DNA of 64,000 nt from Altericroceibacterium spongiae (GTDB lineage Bacteria; Pseudomonadota; Alphaproteobacteria; Sphingomonadales; Sphingomonadaceae), in contig NZ_RAPF01000006.1 in assembly GCF_003610805.1 (NCBI RefSeq), forward strand, positions 62,001-126,000, written 5' to 3'. The translations under genes and the position numbers were made by a program. Within the stretch, counting starts at the first letter, position 1. Each line of letters begins with the position of its first letter. The notes beneath the pieces are model-generated. The model made no database searches and was not told the origin of the DNA. It saw only the letters and a program-made list of their open reading frames with translations. Shown here piece after piece: positions 18,963 to 28,028 of this stretch.

Positions 18963-19600
18963 ATCAATCGAGCCGCTTTACAGAAAGCCGCGATTCTGTC
19001 CACGTCCTTCACGCCTGGAGCGCTTTCAACACCGGAAGATGTATCGACGAGCGGAGCACCTGTCCGGTGGATTGCATCGCCGACATTATCCGGATTCAGT
19101 CCCCCCGCGAGCCCCCATGGTGTTTGCCCGCGATAAGATGCCAGCAATGACCAGTCGAAGCTCAGGCCCATGCCGCCCGGCAGCGTTCCTTCGGGTGTTT
19201 TGGCATCGAAAAGAAAAAGATCCGCAGCCCCGTGATAGGCCGATGCCCGGTCGATATCGCCCGCACTTGCCACTGGCAGGGCTTTCCATACGGGCAGGCC
19301 GAAATTTTCTCTGACCTGTGCGGCACGTTCGGGCGATTCGGAACCGTGAAGCTGGATAATATCGAGCTTTCCTGCCGCGATGGCATCACGCAGCAGATCG
19401 TCATCGGGATTCACGAAAAGACCGACATTGCCTATTCGTCCCTGTGCCCGTGCCGCCAGCGATACGACATTGCGTATAGTCACATGGCGGGGCGATTTCG
19501 GAAAGAATACAAAACCGGCGTAATCGGCCCGTCCCTGAATGGCAGCATCGAGTGCGCCAGCGGTCGAAATACCGCAGATTTTGATCGATGGAGAAGGCAT
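18959..19600 (-). CDS. trpF: Phosphoribosylanthranilate isomerase
   Basis: A 213-residue TIM barrel for the Amadori rearrangement in tryptophan synthesis. The catalytic Cys is in the N-terminal IKICGIS. Other motifs are [30 protein letters not shown] (catalytic Asp) and [10 protein letters not shown], with [15 protein letters not shown] at the end. It is the first gene of the trpF-folC run. No trp leader peptide or attenuator is obvious in the 120 nt upstream. Confidence 0.95.
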   Translation of the reverse strand: MPSPSIKICGISTAGALDAAIQGRADYAGFVFFPKSPRHVTIRNVVSLAARAQGRIGNVGLFVNPDDDLLRDAIAAGKLDIIQLHGSESPERAAQVRENFGLPVWKALPVASAGDIDRASAYHGAADLFLFDAKTPEGTLPGGMGLSFDWSLLASYRGQTPWGLAGGLNPDNVGDAIHRTGAPLVDTSSGVESAPGVKDVDRIAAFCKAARLI

Positions 19601-19720
19601 GGCTGCGCATTACGCCATCGGTGAAGAGAGTGGAAGCCATTGTTACCGACCCCGTGTGCTCTTGCATCGTGCCAGACGTCGGGCAAAACTTACTAAATGT
19701 AATGTGCAAAGGGGGAACGT

Positions 19721-20137
19721 ATGGTTCGTCGATTGTCTTTCTTGTTCGTTCTAGCGGTGTTCTCCCTGTCCGGCTGCAAAGCTCAGGAATCGATTGATGA
19801 TGCGCTGGCCGACATTTCCACTTTCCACGGAGATCTCGATGCAGGGGATTACGGAAGGATATGGAAGGAGACGGCTCCGGTTTTTCGCGAAGCAACCTCC
19901 AAGGATAAGTTTGAGGGTTTGCTGAAGGCCATTCATACCAAGCTTGGAAATGTGACGAAAAGCGAGCAGGTCGGCTGGCGCGTCAATGCCACAACCGACG
20001 GCACCTATGTGGTTGTGCAGATGGCAACCGAATTTGCGGAAGGTACCGGGCAGGAGGTTTTTACCTATCTGCGCAATGATAATCGGCTTTCTCTGGCGGG
20101 CTATAACATCCAGTCGAACGATATGATGGTAAAATAG
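19721..20137 (+). CDS. Putative lipoprotein, DUF4019-like
   Basis: A 138-residue protein. The signal peptide MVRRLSFLFVLAVFSLSGC ends in a lipobox (LSGC), so it should be a lipidated envelope protein. The mature domain (residues 30-135) has the alpha-beta pattern of small NTF2/DUF4019-like domains: DAGDYGRIWKETAPVFREA, then LGNVTKSEQVGWRVNA, then three strand segments. The function is unknown. The gene lies in opposite orientation between trpF and pyrF. Confidence 0.7.
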   Translation: MVRRLSFLFVLAVFSLSGCKAQESIDDALADISTFHGDLDAGDYGRIWKETAPVFREATSKDKFEGLLKAIHTKLGNVTKSEQVGWRVNATTDGTYVVVQMATEFAEGTGQEVFTYLRNDNRLSLAGYNIQSNDMMVK

Positions 20138-20197
20138 GAAGTCTGCCCCGTCAGAACGCACGAGGCAGAGACGGATCCTCTATGTATCGAATAGGTT

Positions 20198-20872
20198 TTA
20201 CAGCGTCGCTTCGATTTCACGCGCTGCGGTAGCCGGGTCTTCGGCACGGCTGATCGGCCGCCCGATAACCAGCACGCTCGCCCCGCGGTCCCGTGCTTCG
20301 CGTGGGCTGACGGTGCGTTTCTGATCGCCCGCTGCATGGGATGGCAGACGGAGTCCGGGAACGACATGGAAACCGTGTTTCCACTGGGCGTGCACGGCTT
20401 CGATCTCATGACCGGAACAGACAATCCCGTCGAGCCCGGAGGCTTCGGCGAGTTCGGCCAGGCGCATGACCTGATCCTGCGGCGTACCGGAAATGCCGGT
20501 GCGGGTGAGGTCGCGTTGATCGAGGCTGGTTAGCATGGTCACACCGACCACTTTGCAATGTTCCCCGGCGGCTGCCTTGGCATCTTCCATCATGGCCCGG
20601 CCGCCGCTTGCATGGACAGTGACAATGGCGGGTTGGAGCGCATTGATAGCGCGCATCGCACTGGCCACCGTGTTGGGAATATCGTGCAGTTTGAGATCGA
20701 GGAAAACCGGCAGGCCCAGCTCCGCCATTTGATGTACGCCATGCGGCCCGTGGGCGCAGAAGAATTCGAGCCCCAGCTTTACTCCGCCTACATGCGGGCC
20801 GACCCGTTTGGCCAGCGCTTTGGCATCGTCGATTTGCGGGAGATCGAGTGCGAGATAGACGGGGTTGGTCAT
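20198..20872 (-). CDS. pyrF: Orotidine 5'-phosphate decarboxylase
   Basis: A 224-residue TIM barrel that makes UMP. The catalytic Lys-Asp array is visible in FLDLKLHDIPNTV (about residue 58). LALDLPQIDDA at the N-terminus and VPGLRLPSHAAGDQKR, SVLVIGRPISRAEDP at the C-terminus bind phosphate. It overlaps the lapA-like gene by 4 bp. Confidence 0.95.
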   Translation of the reverse strand: MTNPVYLALDLPQIDDAKALAKRVGPHVGGVKLGLEFFCAHGPHGVHQMAELGLPVFLDLKLHDIPNTVASAMRAINALQPAIVTVHASGGRAMMEDAKAAAGEHCKVVGVTMLTSLDQRDLTRTGISGTPQDQVMRLAELAEASGLDGIVCSGHEIEAVHAQWKHGFHVVPGLRLPSHAAGDQKRTVSPREARDRGASVLVIGRPISRAEDPATAAREIEATL

Positions 20873-21258
20873 GCCGGATCCTGCTGATTGGCGGGCTGGT
20901 GAGGTGTGTCAGTGGACGTGAAAGAAGACGGTGTTTCAGTGTTTGTGTCCGTGCCCTTCGTCGCTTGAGCAGAAGGCGCAGGTTCCGCAGCTGCGGTAGC
21001 ATTACGCACTGCATTTTCCAGCGATGCAATGCGGCGGCGATTCTGCCATCGGCTCGCCCGGTGAATGAGCCACATGGGGATCAGTCCGACAAGGAAAGAG
21101 ATTACCACCAGCGCAGGGATCTTCGTTTCGAGAATCAGCCCTTCCCAGATCTTCACTTCAACTGGCTTCCAGTTGAAATAGGCGAAGAGCAGTAAGGCGA
21201 TCAGGATTACTACCCAAACGACGGTGCGGATTATTTTCACGAGGGTAGCCTCCTTCAT
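20869..21258 (-). CDS. LapA-domain (lipopolysaccharide assembly A-like) membrane protein
   Basis: A 129-residue inner-membrane protein with two TM helices (about residues 9-28 and 44-66) separated by FNWKPVEVKIWEGLI, the typical LapA/YciS spacing and motif. The C-terminal third is a disordered Ala/Thr/Ser/Gln-rich cytoplasmic tail. E. coli LapA works with LapB in LPS assembly control, but no lapB is adjacent here. It overlaps pyrF by 4 bp, a pairing common in alphaproteobacteria. Confidence 0.78.
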   Translation of the reverse strand: MKEATLVKIIRTVVWVVILIALLLFAYFNWKPVEVKIWEGLILETKIPALVVISFLVGLIPMWLIHRASRWQNRRRIASLENAVRNATAAAEPAPSAQATKGTDTNTETPSSFTSTDTPHQPANQQDPA

Positions 21259-21261
21259 TCC

Positions 21262-21294
21262 TCTCGCGCCGAAACTAGGCGTAGCGGCGCGAGA
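21262..21294. repeat. Inverted repeat between purB and lapA-like gene
   Basis: A perfect 10-bp stem (TCTCGCGCCG at 21262-21271 with CGGCGCGAGA at 21285-21294) and 13-nt loop lie in the 85-nt gap after purB. There is no T-tract, so it is either an unusual terminator for purB or part of the lapA leader. Confidence 0.4.
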
Positions 21295-21343
21295 AGGGAA
21301 GTGTCAGATAACAAGGCTCGCCGAAACGGGCCGGTATTGAGTT

Positions 21344-22654
21344 TTAATCGAAAACGCGATCGAAGATCGTGTCCACTTCTTTGAAGTGATAATCGAGATC
21401 GAATTTTTCTTCGAGCTGTTCTTCGGTCAGAGCGGCGGTGACTTCTTCGTCCGCCTTCAACAGGTCGAGGAGTGAAAGCGTACCATCGCTTTCCCAGACC
21501 TTCATCGCATTGCGCTGTACGAGGCGATAGGCATCCTCGCGGCTGACACCGGCCTGTGTAAGAGCCAGCAGCACGCGCTGCGAATGGACAAGGCCGCCCA
21601 TCTTATCGAGATTCTTCTGCATCCGCTCGGGGTAAACGAGCAGTTTGTCGACCACTCCTGTCAGGCGGGCCAGCGCGAAATCGAGTGTGATGCAGGCATC
21701 GGGACCGATGAAACGTTCGACCGAGCTGTGCGAAATGTCACGTTCATGCCACAAGGCCACATTCTCCATGGCGGGCAGAGCGTAGGAGCGGACCATGCGA
21801 GCGAGGCCGGTGAGATTTTCTGTCAGCACCGGATTGCGCTTATGCGGCATGGCGCTCGACCCCTTCTGGCCGGGGGAGAAATATTCTTCGGCTTCCAGAA
21901 CTTCGGTGCGCTGAAGATGGCGCACTTCCACCGACAGACGTTCGATAGAACTGGCAATCACGGCCAGTGTCGCGAAGAACATGGCATGGCGATCACGCGG
22001 GATAACCTGCGTGGATACCGGTTCCGGTTTCAGACCCAGCGCTTCGGCGACATGTTCTTCTACCGACGGGTCTATATTGGCAAAGGTGCCGACGGCTCCC
22101 GAAATGGCGCAGGTGGCGATTTCATCGCGGGCTGCCACGAGGCGGGCGCGATTGCGGGAAAATTCCGCATAGGCTTCGGCCATTTTGAGGCCGAAGGTCA
22201 CCGGTTCGGCATGGATGCCATGGCTGCGGCCAATGGTCGGGGTGTATTTGTGCTCTTCGGCGCGGCGCTTGATGGCTGCCAGCAGCAGATCGAGATCCTG
22301 CAACAGCAGATCGGCCGAACGGGCGAGCTGCACGGCCAGTGTGGTGTCGAGTACGTCCGAGCTGGTCATGCCCTGATGCATGAAGCGCGCTTCTTCGCCG
22401 ACATTCTCCGCGACCCAGGTAAGGAAGGCGATGACGTCATGCTTGGTAACGGCTTCGATCTTGTCGATCGCTTCGACTTCCACTTCGGGATTGGTGTTCC
22501 ACCAGGCCCATAGCGCTTCGGCGGCGCTTTTCGGCACAACGCCGAGTTCACCCAGCTTTTCCGTCGCATGGGCTTCGATTTCGAACCAGATGCGATATTT
22601 CGCTTCCGGCTCCCAGATGGCGGTCATGTCTGGACGGGCGTAGCGGGGGACCAT
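21344..22654 (-). CDS. purB: Adenylosuccinate lyase
   Basis: A 436-residue fumarase-superfamily enzyme that acts twice in purine synthesis (SAICAR to AICAR, adenylosuccinate to AMP). The signature loop GSSAMPHKRNPVLTENLTG holds the catalytic Ser. THDVIAF-like TKHDVIAFLTWV and FMHQGMTSSDVLDT match the family. The ATG at 22654 (MVPRYARPDM) has CGGAG 6 nt upstream. A TTG two codons earlier is less likely. Confidence 0.96.
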   Translation of the reverse strand: MVPRYARPDMTAIWEPEAKYRIWFEIEAHATEKLGELGVVPKSAAEALWAWWNTNPEVEVEAIDKIEAVTKHDVIAFLTWVAENVGEEARFMHQGMTSSDVLDTTLAVQLARSADLLLQDLDLLLAAIKRRAEEHKYTPTIGRSHGIHAEPVTFGLKMAEAYAEFSRNRARLVAARDEIATCAISGAVGTFANIDPSVEEHVAEALGLKPEPVSTQVIPRDRHAMFFATLAVIASSIERLSVEVRHLQRTEVLEAEEYFSPGQKGSSAMPHKRNPVLTENLTGLARMVRSYALPAMENVALWHERDISHSSVERFIGPDACITLDFALARLTGVVDKLLVYPERMQKNLDKMGGLVHSQRVLLALTQAGVSREDAYRLVQRNAMKVWESDGTLSLLDLLKADEEVTAALTEEQLEEKFDLDYHFKEVDTIFDRVFD

Positions 22655-22790
22655 GGGCAACTCCGAAAGCGATATTGATTGAGAATGGAATGGTTGCGCG
22701 GCTAATCCGGCCAGAGCGGAATGGCAAGAGTGTGCAGGACGGGGGCGACGATTCGGCGCGAGATTCGGAAGGCGAATGCGCTTCTGCGAA

Positions 22791-23516
22791 TCAGATCAGG
22801 CCTTTGGCGCGCAAAGAGACATGGCCCTCACGCCCCACCACCACATGGTCGTGTACGAGAATATTGAGCAGCCGGCCCGCCTCGGCGATTCGATGGGTGA
22901 TCTCGATATCGGCCCGGCTCGGTTCGGGATTTCCGCTCGGATGATTGTGGACGAGAATCAGGGCTGCGGCACCCACTTCCATTGCCTTTCGAATGACTTC
23001 ACGCGGATGAATCGCTGCTTCATCGACGGAACCGTCTCCCGCATGGTGATCGAGGATCAGCCGATTCTTGCTGTCCAGATACAGCACCCGCACCCGTTCG
23101 ACAGTGAGATGGGCCATGTCGATGGCGAGATAGTCGAGCAGTGCTTGCCAGCTTCCCAGTATAGGCTGTTCCTGTAATTCACTGCGGGCCATGCGTCGGG
23201 CGGCCAGGGCCACCACTTTCAATGAGGCAGCACTGACTTCGCCCATGCCCTCAATTTCAGCCAGCGCTTTCCATTCGGCATTGAGAACGCGTGAGAGCGA
23301 ACCGAAGCGAGCGAGCAGCGCTTTGGCAACGGGTTTGGTGTCGCCACGGGGCCGGGCTGCGAAAAGAAGATATTCGAGCACCTCGTAATCGGCGAGCGCT
23401 TCGGCACCGCCATTGAGCAGACGTCGGCGTAGTCTTGCCCTGTGTCCGGCACTTGTGTGATTTTCCGCTTTGCCCTCAGGGGAAGGGAAAAGCGTGTCTG
23501 GCCCTTCTGACAGCAT
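22791..23516 (-). CDS. radC: RadC family JAB-domain protein
   Basis: About 241 residues. It has an N-terminal helix-hairpin-helix region (ALAEIEGMGEVSAASLKVV) and a C-terminal JAMM metalloprotease-like domain with the metal motif LILVHNHPSGNPEPSRAD. RadC proteins were named for DNA repair, but the biochemical role is unsettled. The ATG at 23516 is preferred because it avoids running into the divergent ydbH-like start. Longer forms up to 23630 are possible. Confidence 0.82.
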   Translation of the reverse strand: MLSEGPDTLFPSPEGKAENHTSAGHRARLRRRLLNGGAEALADYEVLEYLLFAARPRGDTKPVAKALLARFGSLSRVLNAEWKALAEIEGMGEVSAASLKVVALAARRMARSELQEQPILGSWQALLDYLAIDMAHLTVERVRVLYLDSKNRLILDHHAGDGSVDEAAIHPREVIRKAMEVGAAALILVHNHPSGNPEPSRADIEITHRIAEAGRLLNILVHDHVVVGREGHVSLRAKGLI

Positions 23517-23622
23517 ATTCAGCGCCTTTTGTGGGTCCTTATGCACCTTTTTAGTCGCTTTCTGCGCCTCTTCAGAGAAAGTTGGATTGCCTTTAGCGGA
23601 TCTTGCGCGCAAGTGTCGCGCA

Positions 23623-26600
23623 ATGCCCAAAGGTGCTCAGGATCGGGACAGTCAGGCGCAGGACGGCCGCCCCAAACGCCATTTTTGGCGATGGTTCCTG
23701 TGTGCCTGTCTCCTTTTGCTGGCTGTCACGCTGCTCGTCGCCTGGGTGAATCGTGAGCGCATCGCCGATGGCCTCATCACCAGCGAACTCGAATCCATGG
23801 GGCTCGATGCCCGGTATGAAATCGAGGAAATCGGCCCAAGACGCCAGGTTTTGCGCAACATCGTGATCGGCGACCCCGACCATCCCGATCTGACACTGGA
23901 TCGCGCCACAGTTCTCATCACGCCACGGCTGGGTATTCCCGGTATCGACGAAATCGATCTTCAGGGGTTGCGGCTCTATGGGTCCTATCGCAAAGGCAAG
24001 CTAAGTTTCGGCTCGCTCGATGCGATCTTGTTTTCGGGCGATGGCGGACCTTTCGAATTTCCCGACTATGTTCTGAAAGTAGACGATGCCCGGGGCCGGC
24101 TGGGTAGCGATTATGGCCCGATTGGCTTCAAGCTTGCAGGAGCCGGCCATTTGCGCGGTGGTTTTGCTGGTGAATTTGCCGCGGTTGCTCCCCTGCTCGC
24201 AATTGATGGCTGCCAGCTTAAACGGACTTCGCTGTATGGCAGGATCGGGGTTGATGCCGAGCGGCCAACTCTCAAGGGGCCTCTGAGAATTGGTGAGACC
24301 GACTGTGCATCACCTCAACTCGCTCTCGGATCGCTGGCCATGCAGCTCGATCTTCAGCTAGACCGCAATTTTGCGGGGCTTGAAGGAAAGGGAAATCTAG
24401 AGGGCAATGGACTGAAATTTCAGGATTATGGTGCTAAAGGACTGGACGGATCGGTACAGTTTACATTTCGCGACTCGAATATAACGGCGCGTTACGATGT
24501 GGGTGCTGCCGATATCCATGCGCCGCAGCTTCTGGCAGATGCGTTGTCGCTTGATGGCACGCTGCGCACGAGGAGCCAGTTCGAACAAATCTCTTTGTCC
24601 GGCCAGCTTGGCGGCGAGAATGTAAGGCTGGGCAGCGATTATCGCGCCCTGCTGCAAAAGGCGGCTGCGACCACGAAACAGACTATGGTCGGACCGATCC
24701 TGACACGAGTCGATCGTCAGTTGCAGCTGGCTATGCGCGACAGCTCGCTCAATGTCGATTTCAAGCTGCGCCGAAATGGCGACGCGAGCAGTATGGTTGT
24801 GCCACGTGCCACCTTGCGCGGGGGTGACGGGGCCATATTGTTATCTTTATCGCGCTTTCAGATCGGACTGTCTTCTCCTGGCATGCCTCGTTTGTCGGGA
24901 AATTTTGCGACCGGAGGTGCAGGTTTACCCCGCATTGCCGGAAGAATGGAGCGAAATCAGGTCGATGGTGACGCTTTCCTGCGATTGCGTATGAGCCGCT
25001 ATGAGGCGGATGGCGGAAGTGTGGCTATTCCCGAATTGCTGGTGATTCAGTCGCCCGACGGACCGCTCGGCTTTTCCGGCCGTGTGCTTGCTGACGGGGC
25101 ATTGCCGGGAGGTTTCGCCCATAGGCTGGAAGTGCCGCTTTCGGGTAACTGGTCTTCCGCTTACGGCTTGGCCCTCTGGCGTCGTTGTGCCAAATTGCAT
25201 TTTGACCAGCTTGAGCTGGCAAGTCTGGCATTCGGCCGGAACAGTCTAGAACTTTGTCCTGCGCGGGGCGCACCGATTTTGCGCTATGGACGTGAAGGGC
25301 TGAAGCTGGTTGCCGGAACGCCATCGCTCGATCTTGCAGGAACTCTGGGCGAAACCCCCATCGCCATTCATGGCGGTCCGCTTGGTATTGCTTATCCCGG
25401 CGTCATCTCTGCCAGAGATGTTGCTGTTACGCTTGGAACAGATGAGGCTGCCAATCGGTTTGTATTGAGTGATCTAACAGCCCGTATCGATGAAGGTATC
25501 GGCGGGCAGTTCGCCGGGACGGATGTGCGATTGGCAAGCGTTCCGCTCGATATTATCCAGGCCGGAGGAACATGGCGCTACACGGATGGCGTACTGGCGC
25601 TGGAAGATGGACATTTCCGGCTGGAAGATCGCCAGGCCGAGAAAAGATTCGAGCCGCTGATATCGGAAGGCGCGCATCTGGCGCTCAGAGATAATGTCAT
25701 CACTGCCGAAGCCGACTTGCTGGAGCCAACCAGTCATCGGCTGATTACGGAAGTATCGATTTTGCACGATCTGGGAGATAGCAGCGGCCATGCGGATCTT
25801 GCTGTCCCAGGTGTTGTGTTCGACGAGGATATGGAAGTTACCAGACTGACACCGCTTGCTTTGGGCGTCGTGGCCAATATGGTCGGTGTAGTTTCGGGTG
25901 AAGGCCGGATTGATTGGAACGCAGCCGGTGTGACCAGTTCGGGGCGTTTTTCAAGTTCAGCACTGGATTTTGCGGCACCTTTCGGGCCGGTTCAGGGGGC
26001 ATCCGGCACTGTGGTATTCAGTGACCTTCTGAGCCTTACAACCGCGCCGCATCAGCATCTTGCTATTGCTTCAATCAATCCCGGCATCGAAGTGTTTGAC
26101 GGTCAGGTCAATTTCCGGTTGCGCGACGCAACCTATCTCGATGTCGAGGGCGGGAACTGGCCCTTTCTGGGGGGCTCTTTGCAGCTCGAACCTGTCACGG
26201 TCACGTTCGGCAAGGATGAGGTGCGGCGTTATAACTTCCTGATAGAAGGGCTCAATGCGGCTAAGCTTATTGACCGGATGGATCTGGGCAACCTTCAAGT
26301 AACAGGCACATTCGATGGCCGGATTCCTGTGGTTTTCTATGGGGAAGACGGGCGTATCGAAAATGGTCAGCTTCTGTCCCGGTCTCCGGGCGGCAATGTC
26401 GCTTATCTTGGGGAGCTGACCTATAAAGACCTGTCAACCATGGCCAATTTCGCTTTCGACACGCTGCGTTCGCTGGATTATTCAGAAATGGCGGTGACCA
26501 TGAACGGAGACCTGACCGGTGAAATTATCACGCGGGTTCGCTTCGATGGTGTGAAACAGGGCGAGGGTGCGAGCAGTAATTTCATAACCCGGCAAATTGC

Positions 26601-26838
26601 CAGTCTGCCCATTCGCTTCGATGTGAATATTCGCGCGCAGTTCTACAAACTGATCACTTCTCTGCGTTCTCTTTACGATCCAACCGCTTTGCGCGATCCG
26701 CGCGAACTGGGCCTGCTGGATAGCGAGGGAAACGCCATTCAAATGCAGACTTCGGGCGAGACCGAAGAAAAGACAGACGGGGCTCAGGTGCCGAATGATG
26801 AGCCTATTCAGCCCCCCGAAAGCGAGGAAATGCCATGA
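23623..26838 (+). CDS. ydbH: YdbH family intermembrane lipid-transport (AsmA-like) protein
   Basis: A 1071-residue protein. One N-terminal TM helix (HFWRWFLCACLLLLAVTLLV, about residues 20-45) anchors it in the inner membrane. The rest is a very long run of short beta-strands, the pattern of AsmA-like bridge proteins that form a hydrophobic groove. The C-terminus (GNVAYLGELTYKDLSTMANF, then FDVNIRAQFYKLITSLRSLY) matches the YdbH domain. In E. coli YdbH, TamB and YhdP redundantly carry phospholipid to the outer membrane, and YdbH needs the lipoprotein YnbE. Both partner genes follow here. Confidence 0.82.
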   Translation: MPKGAQDRDSQAQDGRPKRHFWRWFLCACLLLLAVTLLVAWVNRERIADGLITSELESMGLDARYEIEEIGPRRQVLRNIVIGDPDHPDLTLDRATVLITPRLGIPGIDEIDLQGLRLYGSYRKGKLSFGSLDAILFSGDGGPFEFPDYVLKVDDARGRLGSDYGPIGFKLAGAGHLRGGFAGEFAAVAPLLAIDGCQLKRTSLYGRIGVDAERPTLKGPLRIGETDCASPQLALGSLAMQLDLQLDRNFAGLEGKGNLEGNGLKFQDYGAKGLDGSVQFTFRDSNITARYDVGAADIHAPQLLADALSLDGTLRTRSQFEQISLSGQLGGENVRLGSDYRALLQKAAATTKQTMVGPILTRVDRQLQLAMRDSSLNVDFKLRRNGDASSMVVPRATLRGGDGAILLSLSRFQIGLSSPGMPRLSGNFATGGAGLPRIAGRMERNQVDGDAFLRLRMSRYEADGGSVAIPELLVIQSPDGPLGFSGRVLADGALPGGFAHRLEVPLSGNWSSAYGLALWRRCAKLHFDQLELASLAFGRNSLELCPARGAPILRYGREGLKLVAGTPSLDLAGTLGETPIAIHGGPLGIAYPGVISARDVAVTLGTDEAANRFVLSDLTARIDEGIGGQFAGTDVRLASVPLDIIQAGGTWRYTDGVLALEDGHFRLEDRQAEKRFEPLISEGAHLALRDNVITAEADLLEPTSHRLITEVSILHDLGDSSGHADLAVPGVVFDEDMEVTRLTPLALGVVANMVGVVSGEGRIDWNAAGVTSSGRFSSSALDFAAPFGPVQGASGTVVFSDLLSLTTAPHQHLAIASINPGIEVFDGQVNFRLRDATYLDVEGGNWPFLGGSLQLEPVTVTFGKDEVRRYNFLIEGLNAAKLIDRMDLGNLQVTGTFDGRIPVVFYGEDGRIENGQLLSRSPGGNVAYLGELTYKDLSTMANFAFDTLRSLDYSEMAVTMNGDLTGEIITRVRFDGVKQGEGASSNFITRQIASLPIRFDVNIRAQFYKLITSLRSLYDPTALRDPRELGLLDSEGNAIQMQTSGETEEKTDGAQVPNDEPIQPPESEEMP

Positions 26839-27080
26839 TGCCCGTCAAAGTCAGAGATCGGCTGCACCGGAATAATATAGCTGGCTTGCCTTTCGGACGT
26901 GCCCTGATGGCGAAGGGACTATTGATGCTTGGTGTGGTTTCGCTCAGCGGATGTATTTCTGTCAATGCGCCGGACAAGCCGATTGTGATCGAGTTGAACA
27001 TTAATATTAAGCAGGAAGTGATATATCGGCTGGCAAAGGACGCCGGAAATACGATCGATGCAAATGCAGATATTTTCTGA
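26835..27080 (+). CDS. ynbE: YnbE-like outer-membrane lipoprotein
   Basis: An 81-residue lipoprotein. The lipobox VSLSGC is at about residues 36-41 after a hydrophobic helix. The mature part is only about 40 residues, with the YnbE core PDKPIVIELNINIKQEVIYR, predicted as two beta-strands that can add to the end of the YdbH groove. The ATG overlaps the ydbH TGA by 4 bp. The N-terminus is long, and an internal ATG at residue 25 would give a more usual signal peptide (MAKGLLMLGVVSLSGC). Confidence 0.8.
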   Translation: MMPVKVRDRLHRNNIAGLPFGRALMAKGLLMLGVVSLSGCISVNAPDKPIVIELNINIKQEVIYRLAKDAGNTIDANADIF

Positions 27081-27117
27081 GATATTGTCAGACCGGACAA
27101 AGAACAGGATGCAGATA

Positions 27118-27519
27118 ATGGCAAAAACCGATAGAAAATGGATGCGCGGGGTCCTTTATGGTGCGCTTGCGGCATTGTCCGCTGGCGCTCTTGCCGTTCC
27201 GGCCATGGCGCAGCGTGATCCGGCTTATGCGCAGGCGCGTGCCCAGGGAAAAGTCGGCGAAAAGCCTGATGGTTATCTGGGTATTGTCGGCTCCGGATCG
27301 AGCGGTCTTCGTGCTATGGTCGATGATATCAATATTCGGCGCCGGGCGCTTTATGCCGAAAAGGCCAAGTCCGCGAACGCAACATTGCAGGAATATGCTT
27401 TCACGGCCGGCTGTCTTGCCATTGCCCGGACAAAGCCTGGTGAAAAATATCAGGCGCCGAGCGGCGAATGGAAAACGCGCACCAGTTCTCCGCCGGAGCG
27501 TGATTCACGTTGTCCGTAA
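27118..27519 (+). CDS. ydbL: YdbL family (DUF1318) periplasmic protein
   Basis: A 133-residue protein. The signal peptide runs through LAALSAGALAVPAMAQ. The mature domain has QARAQGKVGEKPDGYLGIV and DDINIRRRALYAEKAKSANAT, the DUF1318 signature. In enterobacteria YdbL is the third member of the ydbH-ynbE-ydbL operon and is proposed to modulate YdbH-YnbE assembly. The start at 27118 gives a normal signal peptide. Confidence 0.82.
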   Translation: MAKTDRKWMRGVLYGALAALSAGALAVPAMAQRDPAYAQARAQGKVGEKPDGYLGIVGSGSSGLRAMVDDINIRRRALYAEKAKSANATLQEYAFTAGCLAIARTKPGEKYQAPSGEWKTRTSSPPERDSRCP

Positions 27520-27565
27520 GTTGTTTGTGTGGCTTTTCGGCACCGCTTAAAGACTTCTCCGCCGG

Positions 27566-27594
27566 TTGACTTGAAGATACCCCCCGCCTAAGGG
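27566..27594 (+). promoter_or_regulatory. Possible promoter of the atp (Fo) operon
   Basis: TTGACT (27566-27571) and TAAGGG (27589-27594) are 17 nt apart, followed by a GC-rich stretch. A good -35 and a weak -10 are usual for alphaproteobacterial housekeeping promoters. It lies about 60 nt before atpI. Confidence 0.4.
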
Positions 27595-27656
27595 GTCCAC
27601 GCCCTCGGCGAGGAGCGTCTTTGCTTATGCTGGTTTCTCCTTTAAGGAGTACTGTT

Positions 27657-27974
27657 ATGAGTGATGATAAGCTCGCAGAGGACCCCGTTGGTGAGGATGC
27701 GCGGATCGATGCGCTTGAGGCGCGGCTGAAAGCTGCCCGAGAGCGAGAAGATGAGCGCAACCGGCCGCGAGTGAAGGGAAACGATGCGAGCTATCGCATG
27801 GGAAACCGGGTGCTGGCGGAATTGCTGGGGGGTCTGATTGGCGGTGCGGTGATCGGTTGGGTGATCGACCGGTTTGCCGGGACAGCGCCATGGGGACTGT
27901 TGGTAATGCTGGCTCTTGGAGTTATCGTTGCCTTCAGGAATATAATTCGGATTTCGAGCCGACCTCCTGAATAA
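27657..27974 (+). CDS. atpI: ATP synthase accessory protein AtpI
   Basis: A 105-residue protein. A charged N-terminal helix (DALEARLKAAREREDERN) precedes two TM helices (ELLGGLIGGAVIGWVID and GLLVMLALGVIVAFRNI). AtpI assists c-ring assembly or Mg2+ supply. The start at 27657 (MSDDKLAED) follows AAGGAG at a good distance. It is the first gene of the Fo operon. Confidence 0.88.
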   Translation: MSDDKLAEDPVGEDARIDALEARLKAAREREDERNRPRVKGNDASYRMGNRVLAELLGGLIGGAVIGWVIDRFAGTAPWGLLVMLALGVIVAFRNIIRISSRPPE

Positions 27975-28028
27975 CCTGGAATGGTTTCAGGGGGTTGAGT
28001 TTTAGGCGTAGGGTAGGGACGCGATCAA

